Numbered from the stretch's first letter, positions 43,582-52,548 are shown. The stretch: 64,000 nt of DNA from Estrella lausannensis (GCF_900000175.1 NZ_CWGJ01000011.1:400271-464270); one strand, 5' to 3'. Translations and numbers: made by a program. Notes: generated from the sequence alone by a model not told the origin.

Positions 43582-44790
43582 TCACTTGGAAAGATTCATC
43601 TCCCTGAACCCAAAAACCTGGGGAGTTGGCGCCTTATAGAGGTATTTCGGCCGTACGATCGGGGTTCCCTTGCCATCTCGAGCCTCAACCCTGTCGTGCA
43701 CAATTTGGCGTGCGATACCCACTGCACGGGATGTGCCAAAAAGAAGCGTAAAATAATGAGGATAGGGGAATCCGGCCGCGGATAATACCACTCCCGATAT
43801 AGCATCCACGTTGGGGTTTGGATCGGAGATTTTGGGGTTTTCGGAAAGCACTTTTTTACCGCACTTGCGGATCATCGTCGCGATCTTCACAAGCGGATTT
43901 TTACCATATTTACGCTCGGCCAGCTGATAGAAGACCTGCGCCCTTGGATCCTCTACCCTTAAGACTGCGTGTCCAAATCCAAAAATGAGTTCATTTTTGT
44001 CGAGCCTGTTGCGAATGTACTGCTCCACCTGGGCTTCATCCGCCCCCTCGCCGAGCACTTCAAGAGCCTGCTGCACAAACTCCAGGCAATCCTGGTTAGC
44101 CCGGCCATGCCTCGGTCCGGCAAGAGCGCACATTGCCGCGGCAAGCGATCCATACATATCTTCGAGAGACGACGACACCGCCTTTCCGATGAAGGTTGAC
44201 AGGTTGCCCCCACCATGGTCGTAGTGCAAGATATTAAACAGACGGAACGCCTCTGCCAAATTTTCATAGTTGGCGCCGGGAACTGAAAGCATCTGTGTAA
44301 AGTTCTGCATGTAACCCAATTTTGGGTCTACGGGCTTAACAGGCCCCCACCCCGCGTGGTGATGAATGATTTCGGCTGCCAAAAGAGGTACTTTTGCGAC
44401 AACGTTGAGGCAATCTTCCCTCCAGTCGGAAGTTCCTTCAAAAGTTCCTAAAAGAAGAAGCGCGATCGAGAAAAGGCGCATCGGGTGCGCTTTCCTGGGA
44501 AGCTTCCATATTGCTTCCTTAAGCTCATTTGAAAGTTTTGAGCGCTCTTTGATCTCTTTGGAAAACTCCTCAATTTCCTTGGGAGATCCGTCAAAACCGA
44601 AGAGAAGTAAAAACATCACACGCTCCGGCTGCCACTCCGTCATCTCAGACACAGGCTTGCCGACATAAAACAGCCCCTTCATCGGATCTACCGAAGATGA
44701 TGTGCAGTATCCGACAGGGTATCCCCTTAAGCCAGTTTCCAGCTGCTCTTTTGTGATGGAAAATAATACTTCATCTTTTTCGTTCGCCAT
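43582..44790 (-). CDS. gltA: Citrate synthase
   Basis: 402 residues from the ATG at 44790, preceded by GGGAGATC; the frame runs 39 codons further upstream into mdh without support. Catalytic signatures: LHYDHGGGNLSTF, GPRHGRANQDC, FGFGHAVLRVEDPRA and the Asp region PNVDAISGVVLSAAGF. The wording is closer to mitochondrial-type enzymes than to the E. coli hexameric type. It condenses oxaloacetate and acetyl-CoA, opening the TCA cycle. It is cotranscribed with mdh (25-nt gap), which supplies oxaloacetate. Chlamydia species lack this gene; environmental chlamydiae have it. Confidence 0.93.
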   Translation of the reverse strand: MANEKDEVLFSITKEQLETGLRGYPVGYCTSSSVDPMKGLFYVGKPVSEMTEWQPERVMFLLLFGFDGSPKEIEEFSKEIKERSKLSNELKEAIWKLPRKAHPMRLFSIALLLLGTFEGTSDWREDCLNVVAKVPLLAAEIIHHHAGWGPVKPVDPKLGYMQNFTQMLSVPGANYENLAEAFRLFNILHYDHGGGNLSTFIGKAVSSSLEDMYGSLAAAMCALAGPRHGRANQDCLEFVQQALEVLGEGADEAQVEQYIRNRLDKNELIFGFGHAVLRVEDPRAQVFYQLAERKYGKNPLVKIATMIRKCGKKVLSENPKISDPNPNVDAISGVVLSAAGFPYPHYFTLLFGTSRAVGIARQIVHDRVEARDGKGTPIVRPKYLYKAPTPQVFGFREMNLSK

Positions 44791-44815
44791 TGTGATCTCC
44801 CGATTCGATCCTAAG

Positions 44816-45811
44816 TTATCTTTTGCCTGCAGCCAATTTTCCCATGGCCATTTCTCTCTCCTGGATAAGCTCCTCTTCGGATGCTTTGATCCTGGTTCGT
44901 AAGTCATCGTTCAATTTTGCGGTGTTAACAACGGACACCTCCCCGTTGCCTCTTGAAATGCATGGGAAAGAGTATATCAATCCTTCAGCAACGCCGTAGG
45001 GGTTTCCATCGCTTAAGACCCCGAGTGAAAACCACTCATCCGACTCCACCATAAATGAACGTACCGAGTCGATAAGCGCGTTTGCCGCCGAGGCTGCCGA
45101 TGATTTACCCCGAACCTTGATAACCTCCGCTCCCCTGGCTTGTACAGTGGGGATGAAAGTCGAACCAAACCACGCCTCGTCCCCTATCACATCGACGGCC
45201 GGTTTGCCCTTCACTTTGGCGTTATAGTAATCAGGCACCTGCGTCGAGGAGTGGTTGCCCCAGACGATCATCTTTGAGATATCGGTAATGGAAACTCCGG
45301 CCTTTGCTGCCATCTGGTAAGCTGCGCGGTTTTGATCCAGTCTGGTCATGGCGAAAAAATTGCGGGGATTTAATTGTGTAGCCTCCCTCATGGCAATCAA
45401 TGCATTGGTGTTGCAGGGGTTGCCGACAACGATCACCTTCACATTCTTATGAGCAACTTGATTGAGAGCCCGGCCTTGCTCCACAAAGATTTTTCCGTTT
45501 TCTGCGAGAAGGGCGCTCCTTTCCATTCCTGGGCCGCGCGGCTTGGCGCCGATCAGAAGAGCCAAATCAACTCCCTCGAAAGCTTTCATCGGGTCGGAGT
45601 GAATGCTTACTTCTTTCAGAAGAGGGAAAGCGCAATCGTCCAACTCCATCTTGACACCCGCAGCTTCCTGCTTTTTGTCTTCGATATCCAGCAGCCTGAT
45701 ATTGATCGGTTGGTCTTTACCCAGCATTTCACCCGCCGCTATCCTGAATACGGCACTGTAGGCGATCTGTCCGGCGCCTCCGGTCAACACAACATTCATC
45801 ACAGGTTTCAT
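44816..45811 (-). CDS. mdh: Malate dehydrogenase (cytosolic-type)
   Basis: 331 residues; the ATG has GGGGG 8 nt upstream. NAD-binding VLTGGAGQIAYSAVFRIA, the Asp in RLLDIEDK, catalytic loop IGAKPRGPGMERSALL, substrate Arg in TRLDQNRA and catalytic His in VWGNHSSTQVPDY. This GGAGQI type matches NAD-dependent MDH group 2 (cytosolic-like) known in chlamydiae. It oxidises malate to oxaloacetate for the citrate synthase encoded next. It is first in the mdh-gltA unit. Confidence 0.95.
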   Translation of the reverse strand: MKPVMNVVLTGGAGQIAYSAVFRIAAGEMLGKDQPINIRLLDIEDKKQEAAGVKMELDDCAFPLLKEVSIHSDPMKAFEGVDLALLIGAKPRGPGMERSALLAENGKIFVEQGRALNQVAHKNVKVIVVGNPCNTNALIAMREATQLNPRNFFAMTRLDQNRAAYQMAAKAGVSITDISKMIVWGNHSSTQVPDYYNAKVKGKPAVDVIGDEAWFGSTFIPTVQARGAEVIKVRGKSSAASAANALIDSVRSFMVESDEWFSLGVLSDGNPYGVAEGLIYSFPCISRGNGEVSVVNTAKLNDDLRTRIKASEEELIQEREMAMGKLAAGKR

Positions 45812-46029
45812 CAGGTAGCCCCCAGGTGTAAAAGTTTAAAACGACGGAGTGTTCTTCAAAGATGTGAAGAGCATTCGCTATCAAAGATTTTTTATCGCTT
45901 TTTTCCGATTTTATGTCACAAGCTAAATGACAGTCTCTTATGAGACACAGCGCTAAAGTTTAGCGGTAGAGCCTCTCCCAACCGAAAAGCCTATCCAAAT
46001 AAAAAGTTTCATTTAATTGATAACGCATT

Positions 46030-46035
46030 TATAAT
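46030..46035 (+). promoter_or_regulatory. -10 element of the queE-queC operon
   Basis: TATAAT 31 nt before the queE ATG. The -35 position (about 46007-46012, TTTCAT) is weak. Two small hairpins (45932-45946 GTCTC/GAGAC, and 45951-45965 CGCTAAA/TTTAGCG) lie upstream and may end transcription from the left. Confidence 0.4.
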
Positions 46036-46065
46036 CAGAGGCAAAAAAAATATTTTTTAAAAGCT

Positions 46066-46728
46066 ATGAATGACGTCTTAAAACAAACGATCCGCCTGAT
46101 CGAAATATTCCCCAGTGTCCAAGGAGAGACCAGTTTCTCCGGATTGACCTCAACTTTTATCCGACTTGCCAGCTGCAACTTACGTTGCACCTGGTGCGAC
46201 ACCACCTATTCTTTCGGTCGAGGAGAGCCCAGCACCATCGAAAACATTCTTGCCACGGTAGATTCTCTTGGTCTTCGCTGGGTGTGCGTTACCGGGGGCG
46301 AGCCGCTTCTTCAGAAGGAAGCCATCCCGCTGATGGAACTGCTCTCGCAAAAGGGTTATGTCGTCAGCTTGGAAACTTCAGGATCCCTTCCCATCGATGC
46401 TGTTCCAAAAAGTGTTAAGATCATCTTAGATATCAAATGCCCCGGAAGCGGCATGGAGAGTAAGAACCTCTACGAAAACCTGCGGATTCTCAAAGAAGAA
46501 GACGAGGTGAAATTCGTGATCAAAGACAGGGCCGATTACGACTTTGCCTGCGCGATCTCCGAAAAATGGGGACTCTTCCTGCGAAGGGAGCCGGTACTTT
46601 TCTCTCCCGTGTGGGGAGTGCTCTCGCCAGAGGAGTTGACATGGTGGATGGTTAAAGACAAACTGAAAGCCAGGCTAAACCTGCAAATGCATAAAGTTAT
46701 CTTCGGTGCCGAAAGAAAGGGAGTCTAG
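46066..46728 (+). CDS. queE: 7-carboxy-7-deazaguanine synthase QueE
   Basis: 220 residues. The N-terminus reads EIFPSVQGETSFSGLTSTFIR, followed by the radical SAM cluster motif CNLRCTWCDTTYSF and TGGEPLLQ. The enzyme turns carboxy-tetrahydropterin into 7-carboxy-7-deazaguanine, an early step in queuosine synthesis. It is 4 nt upstream of queC. No queD or queF is seen in this window. Confidence 0.94.
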   Translation: MNDVLKQTIRLIEIFPSVQGETSFSGLTSTFIRLASCNLRCTWCDTTYSFGRGEPSTIENILATVDSLGLRWVCVTGGEPLLQKEAIPLMELLSQKGYVVSLETSGSLPIDAVPKSVKIILDIKCPGSGMESKNLYENLRILKEEDEVKFVIKDRADYDFACAISEKWGLFLRREPVLFSPVWGVLSPEELTWWMVKDKLKARLNLQMHKVIFGAERKGV

Positions 46729-46732
46729 CAAG

Positions 46733-47395
46733 ATGCGTGCAATCGTGCTTTTAAGCGGCGGCTTAGACAGCTGCGTCTCCTTGGCATATGCCCTTCAAAA
46801 GCAACGCGAGGTGATTGCCCTCTCGTTTTCTTATGGACAGAAGCATCAAATCGAGCTTACCCATGCTGAGAGGATCGCCAGGCACTATGGCATCCGCCAC
46901 AAAATCATCCGTTTTCCCGACAACCTCTTTACAGCTTCATCGCTTGTAGGCGATGGAGAGATTCCCAAGGGAAGAACCCAAGAGGAAATTTCAACTGGCG
47001 GTATTCCAAGCACCTATGTACCCGCCCGCAATACCGTTTTCCTCGCACATGCCCTCAGCCTGGCCGAATCTGAAGGCGCTCAAGAGATCTATTTTGGCTG
47101 TAACAAACAAGACAGAAACGGCTATCCCGACTGCCGGCCGGAATTTGTCGAAGCGTTTCAGCATCTGATCAGCAAAGCAACCAAGGTTTCAACCGAAAGC
47201 CACCCCCCGATAATCGTAACACCTCTTGCAGACTTAGATAAAAGAGAGATCGTGGAGCTGGGAGCTCAGCTTAAGGCTCCTATAGAGCTCTCAATCAGCT
47301 GCTACAGCCCAAACGGGAAGGGTGAGCCCTGCCTTGCATGTGATGCCTGCTGCCTTAGGGAAGAGGCCTTCAGTGCGGTTTTCGGTAAACGATAA
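46733..47395 (+). CDS. queC: 7-cyano-7-deazaguanine synthase QueC
   Basis: 220 residues from the ATG at 46733, which has AAGGGAG about 10 nt upstream, inside queE; the longer frame start at 46706 is not supported. The PP-loop SGGLDSCVSLAYAL binds ATP, and zinc cysteines are in CYSPNGKGEPCLACDACCLR. It makes preQ0 from the QueE product. The stop region overlaps the convergent 416-residue gene by 26 nt. Confidence 0.95.
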   Translation: MRAIVLLSGGLDSCVSLAYALQKQREVIALSFSYGQKHQIELTHAERIARHYGIRHKIIRFPDNLFTASSLVGDGEIPKGRTQEEISTGGIPSTYVPARNTVFLAHALSLAESEGAQEIYFGCNKQDRNGYPDCRPEFVEAFQHLISKATKVSTESHPPIIVTPLADLDKREIVELGAQLKAPIELSISCYSPNGKGEPCLACDACCLREEAFSAVFGKR

Positions 47396-48620
47396 GACCT
47401 GACTCGGGAGTTTGAGAGAAAGTAAAGGCGTCACAGGAGAAGATGACTCTTTTGACAAAGCCTGTCTGAAACCCTTTCCAGTTTTTGGAGAGTTCTTTTT
47501 CCACATAGTCTATAAGCTGCGCAACCGGATAGCAGACACCCTTTTTATAAAAATAGGGATTTATAGCCTCCATGACGAATTGAAAATCCTCGAATCCCGC
47601 GTCGTGGGCAAAGAAAAGATCTCCCTCTTTTTTCCCCATCAGCTTCTCAAGCGGCGATTGTCCCGTATAGAATACGTCAGAAAAGAAGGCGTGTGCTTTG
47701 TGAAAGACACCCTTTTTTACCGATAAACGCTCAAGCCTCTCCAGAAGGTCCAGTCTGGTTGAAAATCCAAAGCGCTTCACCATCCAGGGTTTTAAGAAAA
47801 CTTCGATGACCTCAGAGAACCTCCCCTCCAAGAACCGCCGTCTGTCATAGGTGTTGAATAACTCTTTAGCCTCGGCAATCCAATCTTCCCTCTGCTCTAG
47901 GGAAAGACGGCGTATCTCCACACTCTCCGGAGGAGAAAGCGAAATAAGATTGGAGAGATCGAACTGCTCTAAGAGAATATAGGCCCGCTTTCGTTGCGCG
48001 GACGGAATCAGCGATTTGACCCAGGATTCGTAATCGATCATGCAGCAGCCGAAAAGAGGGCGTCCGTCGATATATTTCTTAAGCTTATCTTTTACCTCTT
48101 CGATATGCCCCTGTCCCATGCCTTTGATGTGCACGAGCGTGTTGCTGTCCAAGTTCATCAGATCGCGCAGCATCACGATATTCATCTTGGAGAAAAGAGT
48201 TTCAACATGTTGGCTAAGGCCCAGCACCATCACGGGCTCATCAAGAACAAAAGAATCGATTGATCGTCTGCCTTCGGGCAAAAAACCGAAATCCATCTCT
48301 TGTGAGACTCTAAGCATCCTTGTCGGATTCTCCGGAATACTCTCTTGGTAAACGGGTTGGCAAGAGGACATTTTTCGGATGGATTTAACGTCGACTTGTT
48401 CGAGTTGATAGATCTCTTCGAGGCCATGACTATAGGCGTTGGTCACAGGAACTTCGAAAGACTGTGGCTCTTTTCGTTCTCGTTTTACGTTTTCGGCAGA
48501 AAAACTTCTCTCCGCCTCCATTTGAGGGTAGATTTGCAGCGTGGCGGGATCGAGAGGTTCCACTTCTTCGGATTGAACGAACTGACCTATTTGCTTTTTC
48601 AAGCTTTTTAAAAGAGCCAT
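47370..48620 (-). CDS. Hypothetical protein with an RNA-polymerase alpha-CTD-like domain
   Basis: 416 residues. Residues about 128-186 look like the helix-hairpin-helix domain of the RNA polymerase alpha C-terminus (VLGLSQHVETLFSKMNIVML, RDLMNLDSNTLVHIKGMGQG, EEVKDKLKKYI). In RpoA this fold binds UP-element DNA and regulators. The flanking ~120 N-terminal and ~230 C-terminal residues are unrecognised. It may be a DNA-binding or RNAP-interacting protein, or merely share the fold. Its 3' end overlaps queC. A full-length repeat separates it from the next gene. Confidence 0.65.
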   Translation of the reverse strand: MALLKSLKKQIGQFVQSEEVEPLDPATLQIYPQMEAERSFSAENVKRERKEPQSFEVPVTNAYSHGLEEIYQLEQVDVKSIRKMSSCQPVYQESIPENPTRMLRVSQEMDFGFLPEGRRSIDSFVLDEPVMVLGLSQHVETLFSKMNIVMLRDLMNLDSNTLVHIKGMGQGHIEEVKDKLKKYIDGRPLFGCCMIDYESWVKSLIPSAQRKRAYILLEQFDLSNLISLSPPESVEIRRLSLEQREDWIAEAKELFNTYDRRRFLEGRFSEVIEVFLKPWMVKRFGFSTRLDLLERLERLSVKKGVFHKAHAFFSDVFYTGQSPLEKLMGKKEGDLFFAHDAGFEDFQFVMEAINPYFYKKGVCYPVAQLIDYVEKELSKNWKGFQTGFVKRVIFSCDAFTFSQTPESGLIVYRKPH

Positions 48621-48695
48621 ACGTTACTTAAGATGGGTTGCAAAGAGTTCTACTCGCTATACTCCCCTAACATTACCAGAAACTACAAAAAGATG

Positions 48696-48860
48696 TATAC
48701 CGAAGTGTCTCGAAAGTGCCATTGTGGCTTTGAGAAGACACCCACGATTGGAAAATTGCAAATCGTCAACCATTCAAATCAGGGAGCGATTGGCCATTTT
48801 TCAATCGCACAGAGCTTTCTTTTTGCGAAAAAAAACGATTTTGAGACACTTTCAGCTGTA
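48696..48860. repeat. Full-length palindromic repeat (165 bp)
   Basis: Left end TATACCGAAGTGTCTCGAAA, right end ATTTTGAGACACTTTCAGCTG, with an internal inverted segment (GATTTGAATGG-like arms around GGGAGCG). It ends 9 nt from the stop of the 48869 gene. Confidence 0.75.
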
Positions 48861-48868
48861 GACAGGCT

Positions 48869-50161
48869 CTAAGATAAAAAATTGAAAGCGAGCTCTCCTG
48901 CATCGGTCAGGGCAAATTTCTGGGTGGAGGAAGGGCTTCTTTGAATCAGGGGCACCACTCCCGATGCAATCTCATGATAGCAGGGAATCGTCGCCAAAGC
49001 CTCCATATCTAATTCACTCCCCTGTTTTCTGATCGGAAACACCTCTTTAGAGAAGAGGCGGCTCAGCCCGTAAAACGCGCGCTGCAGCGCGGCGACGAAT
49101 CTCTCGCTTCCGTTTGCCAAGTTCGTATCCCCTTGTAGTTGCCGTTCATGGATAGCCGCAGCAAGGGCATCAATCCCTAAAATTCCATTAAGCTGCTCTC
49201 TTTTAGTAAATTTTTTGGCCACGCCCTCAAAGGCCGTGCGCACCAGATAAGGAGCCATCAGCCTGAGCCGTTTAGGGGATGTGATTAAGATACTTATGTT
49301 TTCATCTCGTTCAAGAAAATTCATCAGGAGAGAGAGTTTCACCCAATTGGAGAGAGCAAGTTCTTTCTCTTTGATCACTTCTTCATAAAGGACTGACAGC
49401 GACAGGACGGAAAGGTAGAGATCTTCCGCCCAGTTTTCTTTCTCAAGGATTCTTTCAAGAGCCAGATAGAGCTCTTTAAGCGCATCGAGGTGATTAGATA
49501 ACATGCCTTTAAGCTCAATTCTGAGGCGCATGAGACTCTTTTCCTTGGCCAGCAGCTCATTCCTTTGAATTCCCTCGGCGGCCATCTCTTGAAGAGCCTT
49601 CCCTGCTTCCTTCCGCACAACGGCCAGCAGCGGCGAATCAATCTCGTGTATTACATCTTTCAGCTTCCATTCAAGTTCGTAGCGCTCAACTTCCTCGGGC
49701 GCAATTTCTGAGAGAAACCTCTCGATTTTCCTCCCGACAATCTGGGCGTACCCCAAGATTCCCTCGGCCTGTTCGAGCTGGAAAAACTTCAAGAAATCGG
49801 AGACCGACTGGCCGGCCAGGCGTTTATCCAAAGGGGGATAATAGAGCGGCGGGGTGGAGAGGGGCATGCAATTGATTTGACACTTCAGCGCCGCCTCTGC
49901 ATCCAACGCATTCAGTTTTTCCTGTCGCATCAGATCAAAATCTTCATCCGGAAGAAGATGCTCTGCTATAAAAACTCTGGGTGGATTTGCCATCTCTTCC
50001 AAAAGAGTCCGGATCTCTGTTGATTGGATGAGGCTGGATGAAAAAACAAGGGTTCTACCCTCCGCTTTGAACATCCAGGACTCGTCGGCTTTATCATCAT
50101 TTAAGCTGACATATTCAAACAGGTGGCCATCGATAATCGTTTGTGCTTTCCGCGGCTGCAT
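48869..50161 (-). CDS. Hypothetical 430-residue protein
   Basis: Unrecognised. It is largely alpha-helical, acidic and leucine/glutamate-rich, without signal peptide or membrane spans. The middle (about 165-275) is coiled-coil-like (ELLAKEKSLMRLRIELKGML, LKELYLALERILEKEN). The PSSTQKFALTDAGELAFNFLS ending recalls a winged-helix tail but is too short to call. It lies among similarly unknown genes separated by palindromic repeats and may be lineage-specific. Confidence 0.6.
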   Translation of the reverse strand: MQPRKAQTIIDGHLFEYVSLNDDKADESWMFKAEGRTLVFSSSLIQSTEIRTLLEEMANPPRVFIAEHLLPDEDFDLMRQEKLNALDAEAALKCQINCMPLSTPPLYYPPLDKRLAGQSVSDFLKFFQLEQAEGILGYAQIVGRKIERFLSEIAPEEVERYELEWKLKDVIHEIDSPLLAVVRKEAGKALQEMAAEGIQRNELLAKEKSLMRLRIELKGMLSNHLDALKELYLALERILEKENWAEDLYLSVLSLSVLYEEVIKEKELALSNWVKLSLLMNFLERDENISILITSPKRLRLMAPYLVRTAFEGVAKKFTKREQLNGILGIDALAAAIHERQLQGDTNLANGSERFVAALQRAFYGLSRLFSKEVFPIRKQGSELDMEALATIPCYHEIASGVVPLIQRSPSSTQKFALTDAGELAFNFLS

Positions 50162-50285
50162 TCCCCTATTCCTTCTCAGAAAATATCTTTTTATCCTTGC
50201 GTATACCTGAAACAGAAGTTAATAATACAGAAATACCCGATCCAACCGAAAGCACTCTATGAGTGTGCTTCGATAGCTAAATCAT

Positions 50286-50448
50286 TATGCCGACAAACCT
50301 CTCAATCTGTTATCGGGGCCTTGAGAAAGCAAGGCAATTGAGTGATCGCAAGTCACCTAATATTACCAATATGAGGTAACTTGCACTCTTTCAATCGTAG
50401 GAAGCTTTCTCTTTGCCAAAAACTCAGTTTTGAGACACCTTCGAGATA
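50286..50448. repeat. Full-length palindromic repeat
   Basis: Left end TATGCCGACAAACCTCTCAA, right end AGTTTTGAGACACCTTCGAG. The inner stem has ATTGAGTGATCGCAAGTCACC / AGGTAACTTGCACTCTTTCAAT-like arms around AATATTACCAATATG; this centre matches the copy at 30989. It fills the divergent gap 50162-50469, which has no other feature. Confidence 0.75.
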
Positions 50449-50469
50449 GACCAATTGACACGGAAATTT

Positions 50470-51498
50470 ATGCAAAGTGCGGAAGAATTAAGAAAATGGC
50501 TAGGTAACTCCAGCCGGTTCATCGAAGAGAATGCCACGAATCTAAAAGCCGAGCAGCTTCCTGATCTTTTTTTAGAGCTCCTGCTTTTGCCCCCACAGGA
50601 GCAGAAAGAGAAGCTGACAGCCCTTCTTTCGGGAATAAAATCCAATTCCGCTCTGACATTGATCGGAAAACTTCTCACTCCTTCCCAGTTTTTGACTCTT
50701 TTGGAGGAGCCATCGACTTGTACCCCCTCTATCCTCAACCCTCTCCTCGCCGGCTTTCCGGAGCCCCTTTTCCTCGACTGCATATCCCTGGCATCCAAGG
50801 AGACTCTAACAGCGCTCGGCAGGCAAACTTTTGGAGAACCGATAGAACACCATCTTGCCGCTGCCGTACAAACCGTCGACAACTCCCTTCAGCAACTCTA
50901 TGACTCGTTAAAAATCTCCGAACACGACATACAGCTGCTGGAAACAGGCACTCTTACAGGGGCCGATCTTAAGCGCATCAAGGAGAGTTTCGATAGTCTG
51001 GGGATGAAAGCCCACTTAATACTGCACCTGCTCGGCAACCTGCTTCTCCTGGCCTGGAACAGCGGCAGGGCTGAGATGATCGATTCTTTGAGCACAGCCA
51101 AAGAATCCTCTTCGAAGTTGATTGTCCAGGTTATTGGCAAAGAAGGGAATGGGGAGACGCCCGCTTCGGGAATGTATTATCTTCTAAAGCTCAAGCTGGA
51201 CTCGGTATATGAAACAAAAGATCCGCAGAAAGGCAAGGTCCATTTAAGCAATGATCACCCGGCCCTCGAGGCACTCTCTTGCCTATCCCTTTGGTATGTC
51301 CAAGATTACCTTGAAAAGGGGCTTCTTGATCATGAGGATATACAATCGCTTGATATTGAAAAAGATAGCACCGAGCTGCATCTCCTCGCCAAAGCAAAGT
51401 TAGAGAGAGTCGGTATCAAAACCGTAGGGGATCTAAAAAGAGAGAAAATCTATTCAATTCCTCTTTTGAACGAGTTTTTGCATAGGGTAAAAGAGTAA
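50470..51498 (+). CDS. Hypothetical protein with a C-terminal helix-hairpin-helix-like segment
   Basis: 342 residues from the ATG at 50470, preceded by CGGA; a TTG at 50455 is an alternative start. It is mostly helical and leucine-rich, without signal peptide. The C-terminal ~40 residues (AKAKLERVGIKTVGDLKREK) resemble half of an alpha-CTD-like helix-hairpin-helix, as also seen in the gene at 47370. No family is recognised. It stands as a single gene between two palindromic repeats. Confidence 0.6.
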   Translation: MQSAEELRKWLGNSSRFIEENATNLKAEQLPDLFLELLLLPPQEQKEKLTALLSGIKSNSALTLIGKLLTPSQFLTLLEEPSTCTPSILNPLLAGFPEPLFLDCISLASKETLTALGRQTFGEPIEHHLAAAVQTVDNSLQQLYDSLKISEHDIQLLETGTLTGADLKRIKESFDSLGMKAHLILHLLGNLLLLAWNSGRAEMIDSLSTAKESSSKLIVQVIGKEGNGETPASGMYYLLKLKLDSVYETKDPQKGKVHLSNDHPALEALSCLSLWYVQDYLEKGLLDHEDIQSLDIEKDSTELHLLAKAKLERVGIKTVGDLKREKIYSIPLLNEFLHRVKE

Positions 51499-51504
51499 GA
51501 GATT

Positions 51505-51578
51505 TATACCGAAAGTGTCTAAAAATTAGTTTTTGCAAAGAGAAAGCTCTCATGCCAATTTTTGAGATACTTTCGGTA
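51505..51578. repeat. Mid-length palindromic repeat (74 bp)
   Basis: Left arm TATACCGAAAGTGTCTAAAA, right arm TTTTTGAGATACTTTCGGTA, centre GCAAAGAGAAAGCTC. It is followed at once by another left-end fragment (TACCGAAAGG). Confidence 0.75.
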
Positions 51579-51647
51579 CATACCGAAAGGTTCGCCCAAG
51601 GCACCACAAAGCTTTGAATTGCCTGGCGCCGTCTTTGGGGCGTCAGT

Positions 51648-52385
51648 TTATTTTTTTTCGCTGATCGCCTGCATAATCTCTTTGAAGACGATCTGCGGGT
51701 CTTCTCTACCATCTATATGGACAAGCTTGCCTTTCTTTTCGTAAAAGCCAATCAGCGGTTCTGTCTGGGAGTAGTATTGCCTCAGCCTCTCTTCGACCAC
51801 TTCTTTTTTGTCGTCGGAACGTTGCACAAGTTCGGTACCGCACTTTTCACAAAGTGCCCCTTTTTTGCTCGGGCTGGAATATTTGTTATAGACCGCTCCG
51901 CATGAAGGGCAGCTCTCTCTCCCCTCTATTCGTTCGATAATCGTTTGATCGGCCACTTGCAAGTTGATCACTTTATAGCTTCCAGTGGATGCAAGAAGCC
52001 TATCGAGCGCTTCCGCCTGAGGGATTGAACGGGGAAATCCATCCAAAACATAACCTTTCAGACAGTCAGGCTTGGAAACCCTGTCTTCCAGCATGTCGAC
52101 AACGATGGCATCCGGCACGAGCCTGCCGGAATCTAAAAACTCTTTGACCCTCTTGCCAAGATCGGTTCCCTGTTTGAGGTTTTCCCGGAACAGATCACCA
52201 GTGGAAATATGCGGTATCCCCAACTCGCCTGCGACCTTCTTAGCCTGCGTCCCCTTACCGGAGCCAGGAGGCCCCAAAAGAATAATAATCATTTTTTCCT
52301 GAGCTTTTTCGCTTGAGTCATCCGAAAAAAGCGAACCAAATACAAGTCCTGCAGCGCACATGCTAAATATCAATGCCTTCATCAT
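51648..52385 (-). CDS. adk: Adenylate kinase with a signal-like N-terminal extension
   Basis: 245 residues as drawn. The enzyme proper starts at M32 (IIILLGPPGSGKGTQAKKVA) and has TGDLFRENLK, LDGFPRS, a zinc-binding LID (CPSCGAVY...CEKC) and RLRQYYSQTEPL. It interconverts AMP, ADP and ATP. Ahead of M32 an open frame encodes about 31 residues that resemble a secretion signal (MMKALIFSMCAAGLVFGSLF, then DDSSEKAQEK). M32 itself (52292) has an AGGA 6 nt upstream, so a normal 214-residue cytosolic form could be made. Which start is used is undecided; both may be. Confidence 0.92.
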   Translation of the reverse strand: MMKALIFSMCAAGLVFGSLFSDDSSEKAQEKMIIILLGPPGSGKGTQAKKVAGELGIPHISTGDLFRENLKQGTDLGKRVKEFLDSGRLVPDAIVVDMLEDRVSKPDCLKGYVLDGFPRSIPQAEALDRLLASTGSYKVINLQVADQTIIERIEGRESCPSCGAVYNKYSSPSKKGALCEKCGTELVQRSDDKKEVVEERLRQYYSQTEPLIGFYEKKGKLVHIDGREDPQIVFKEIMQAISEKK

Positions 52386-52500
52386 AAATACTATTCATCA
52401 AATAGAGGTTCCTGAGATGGGCGAGCATTTGTCTGGCATGTCATGCGCCCTCTGCCGGAGTTCCGTGGAAATGTTAGCGAATAGGAGAATTGATCACGAG

Positions 52501-52538
52501 AAAAAAGGCCGATCTGCCTAAGCAAGACGGCCTTTTTT
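52501..52538 (-). terminator. Intrinsic terminator after the 52549 gene
   Basis: Perfect stem AAAAAAGGCCG (52501-52511) / CGGCCTTTTTT (52528-52538) with a U-run on both strands. It ends transcription of the 460-residue gene before adk, so adk probably has its own promoter. Confidence 0.8.
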
Positions 52539-52548
52539 TGAGCATGGA

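Noticed and set aside
27622..51578. CRISPR array
   Set aside because: The repeats are dispersed palindromes between genes without regular spacers, and no cas genes are present.
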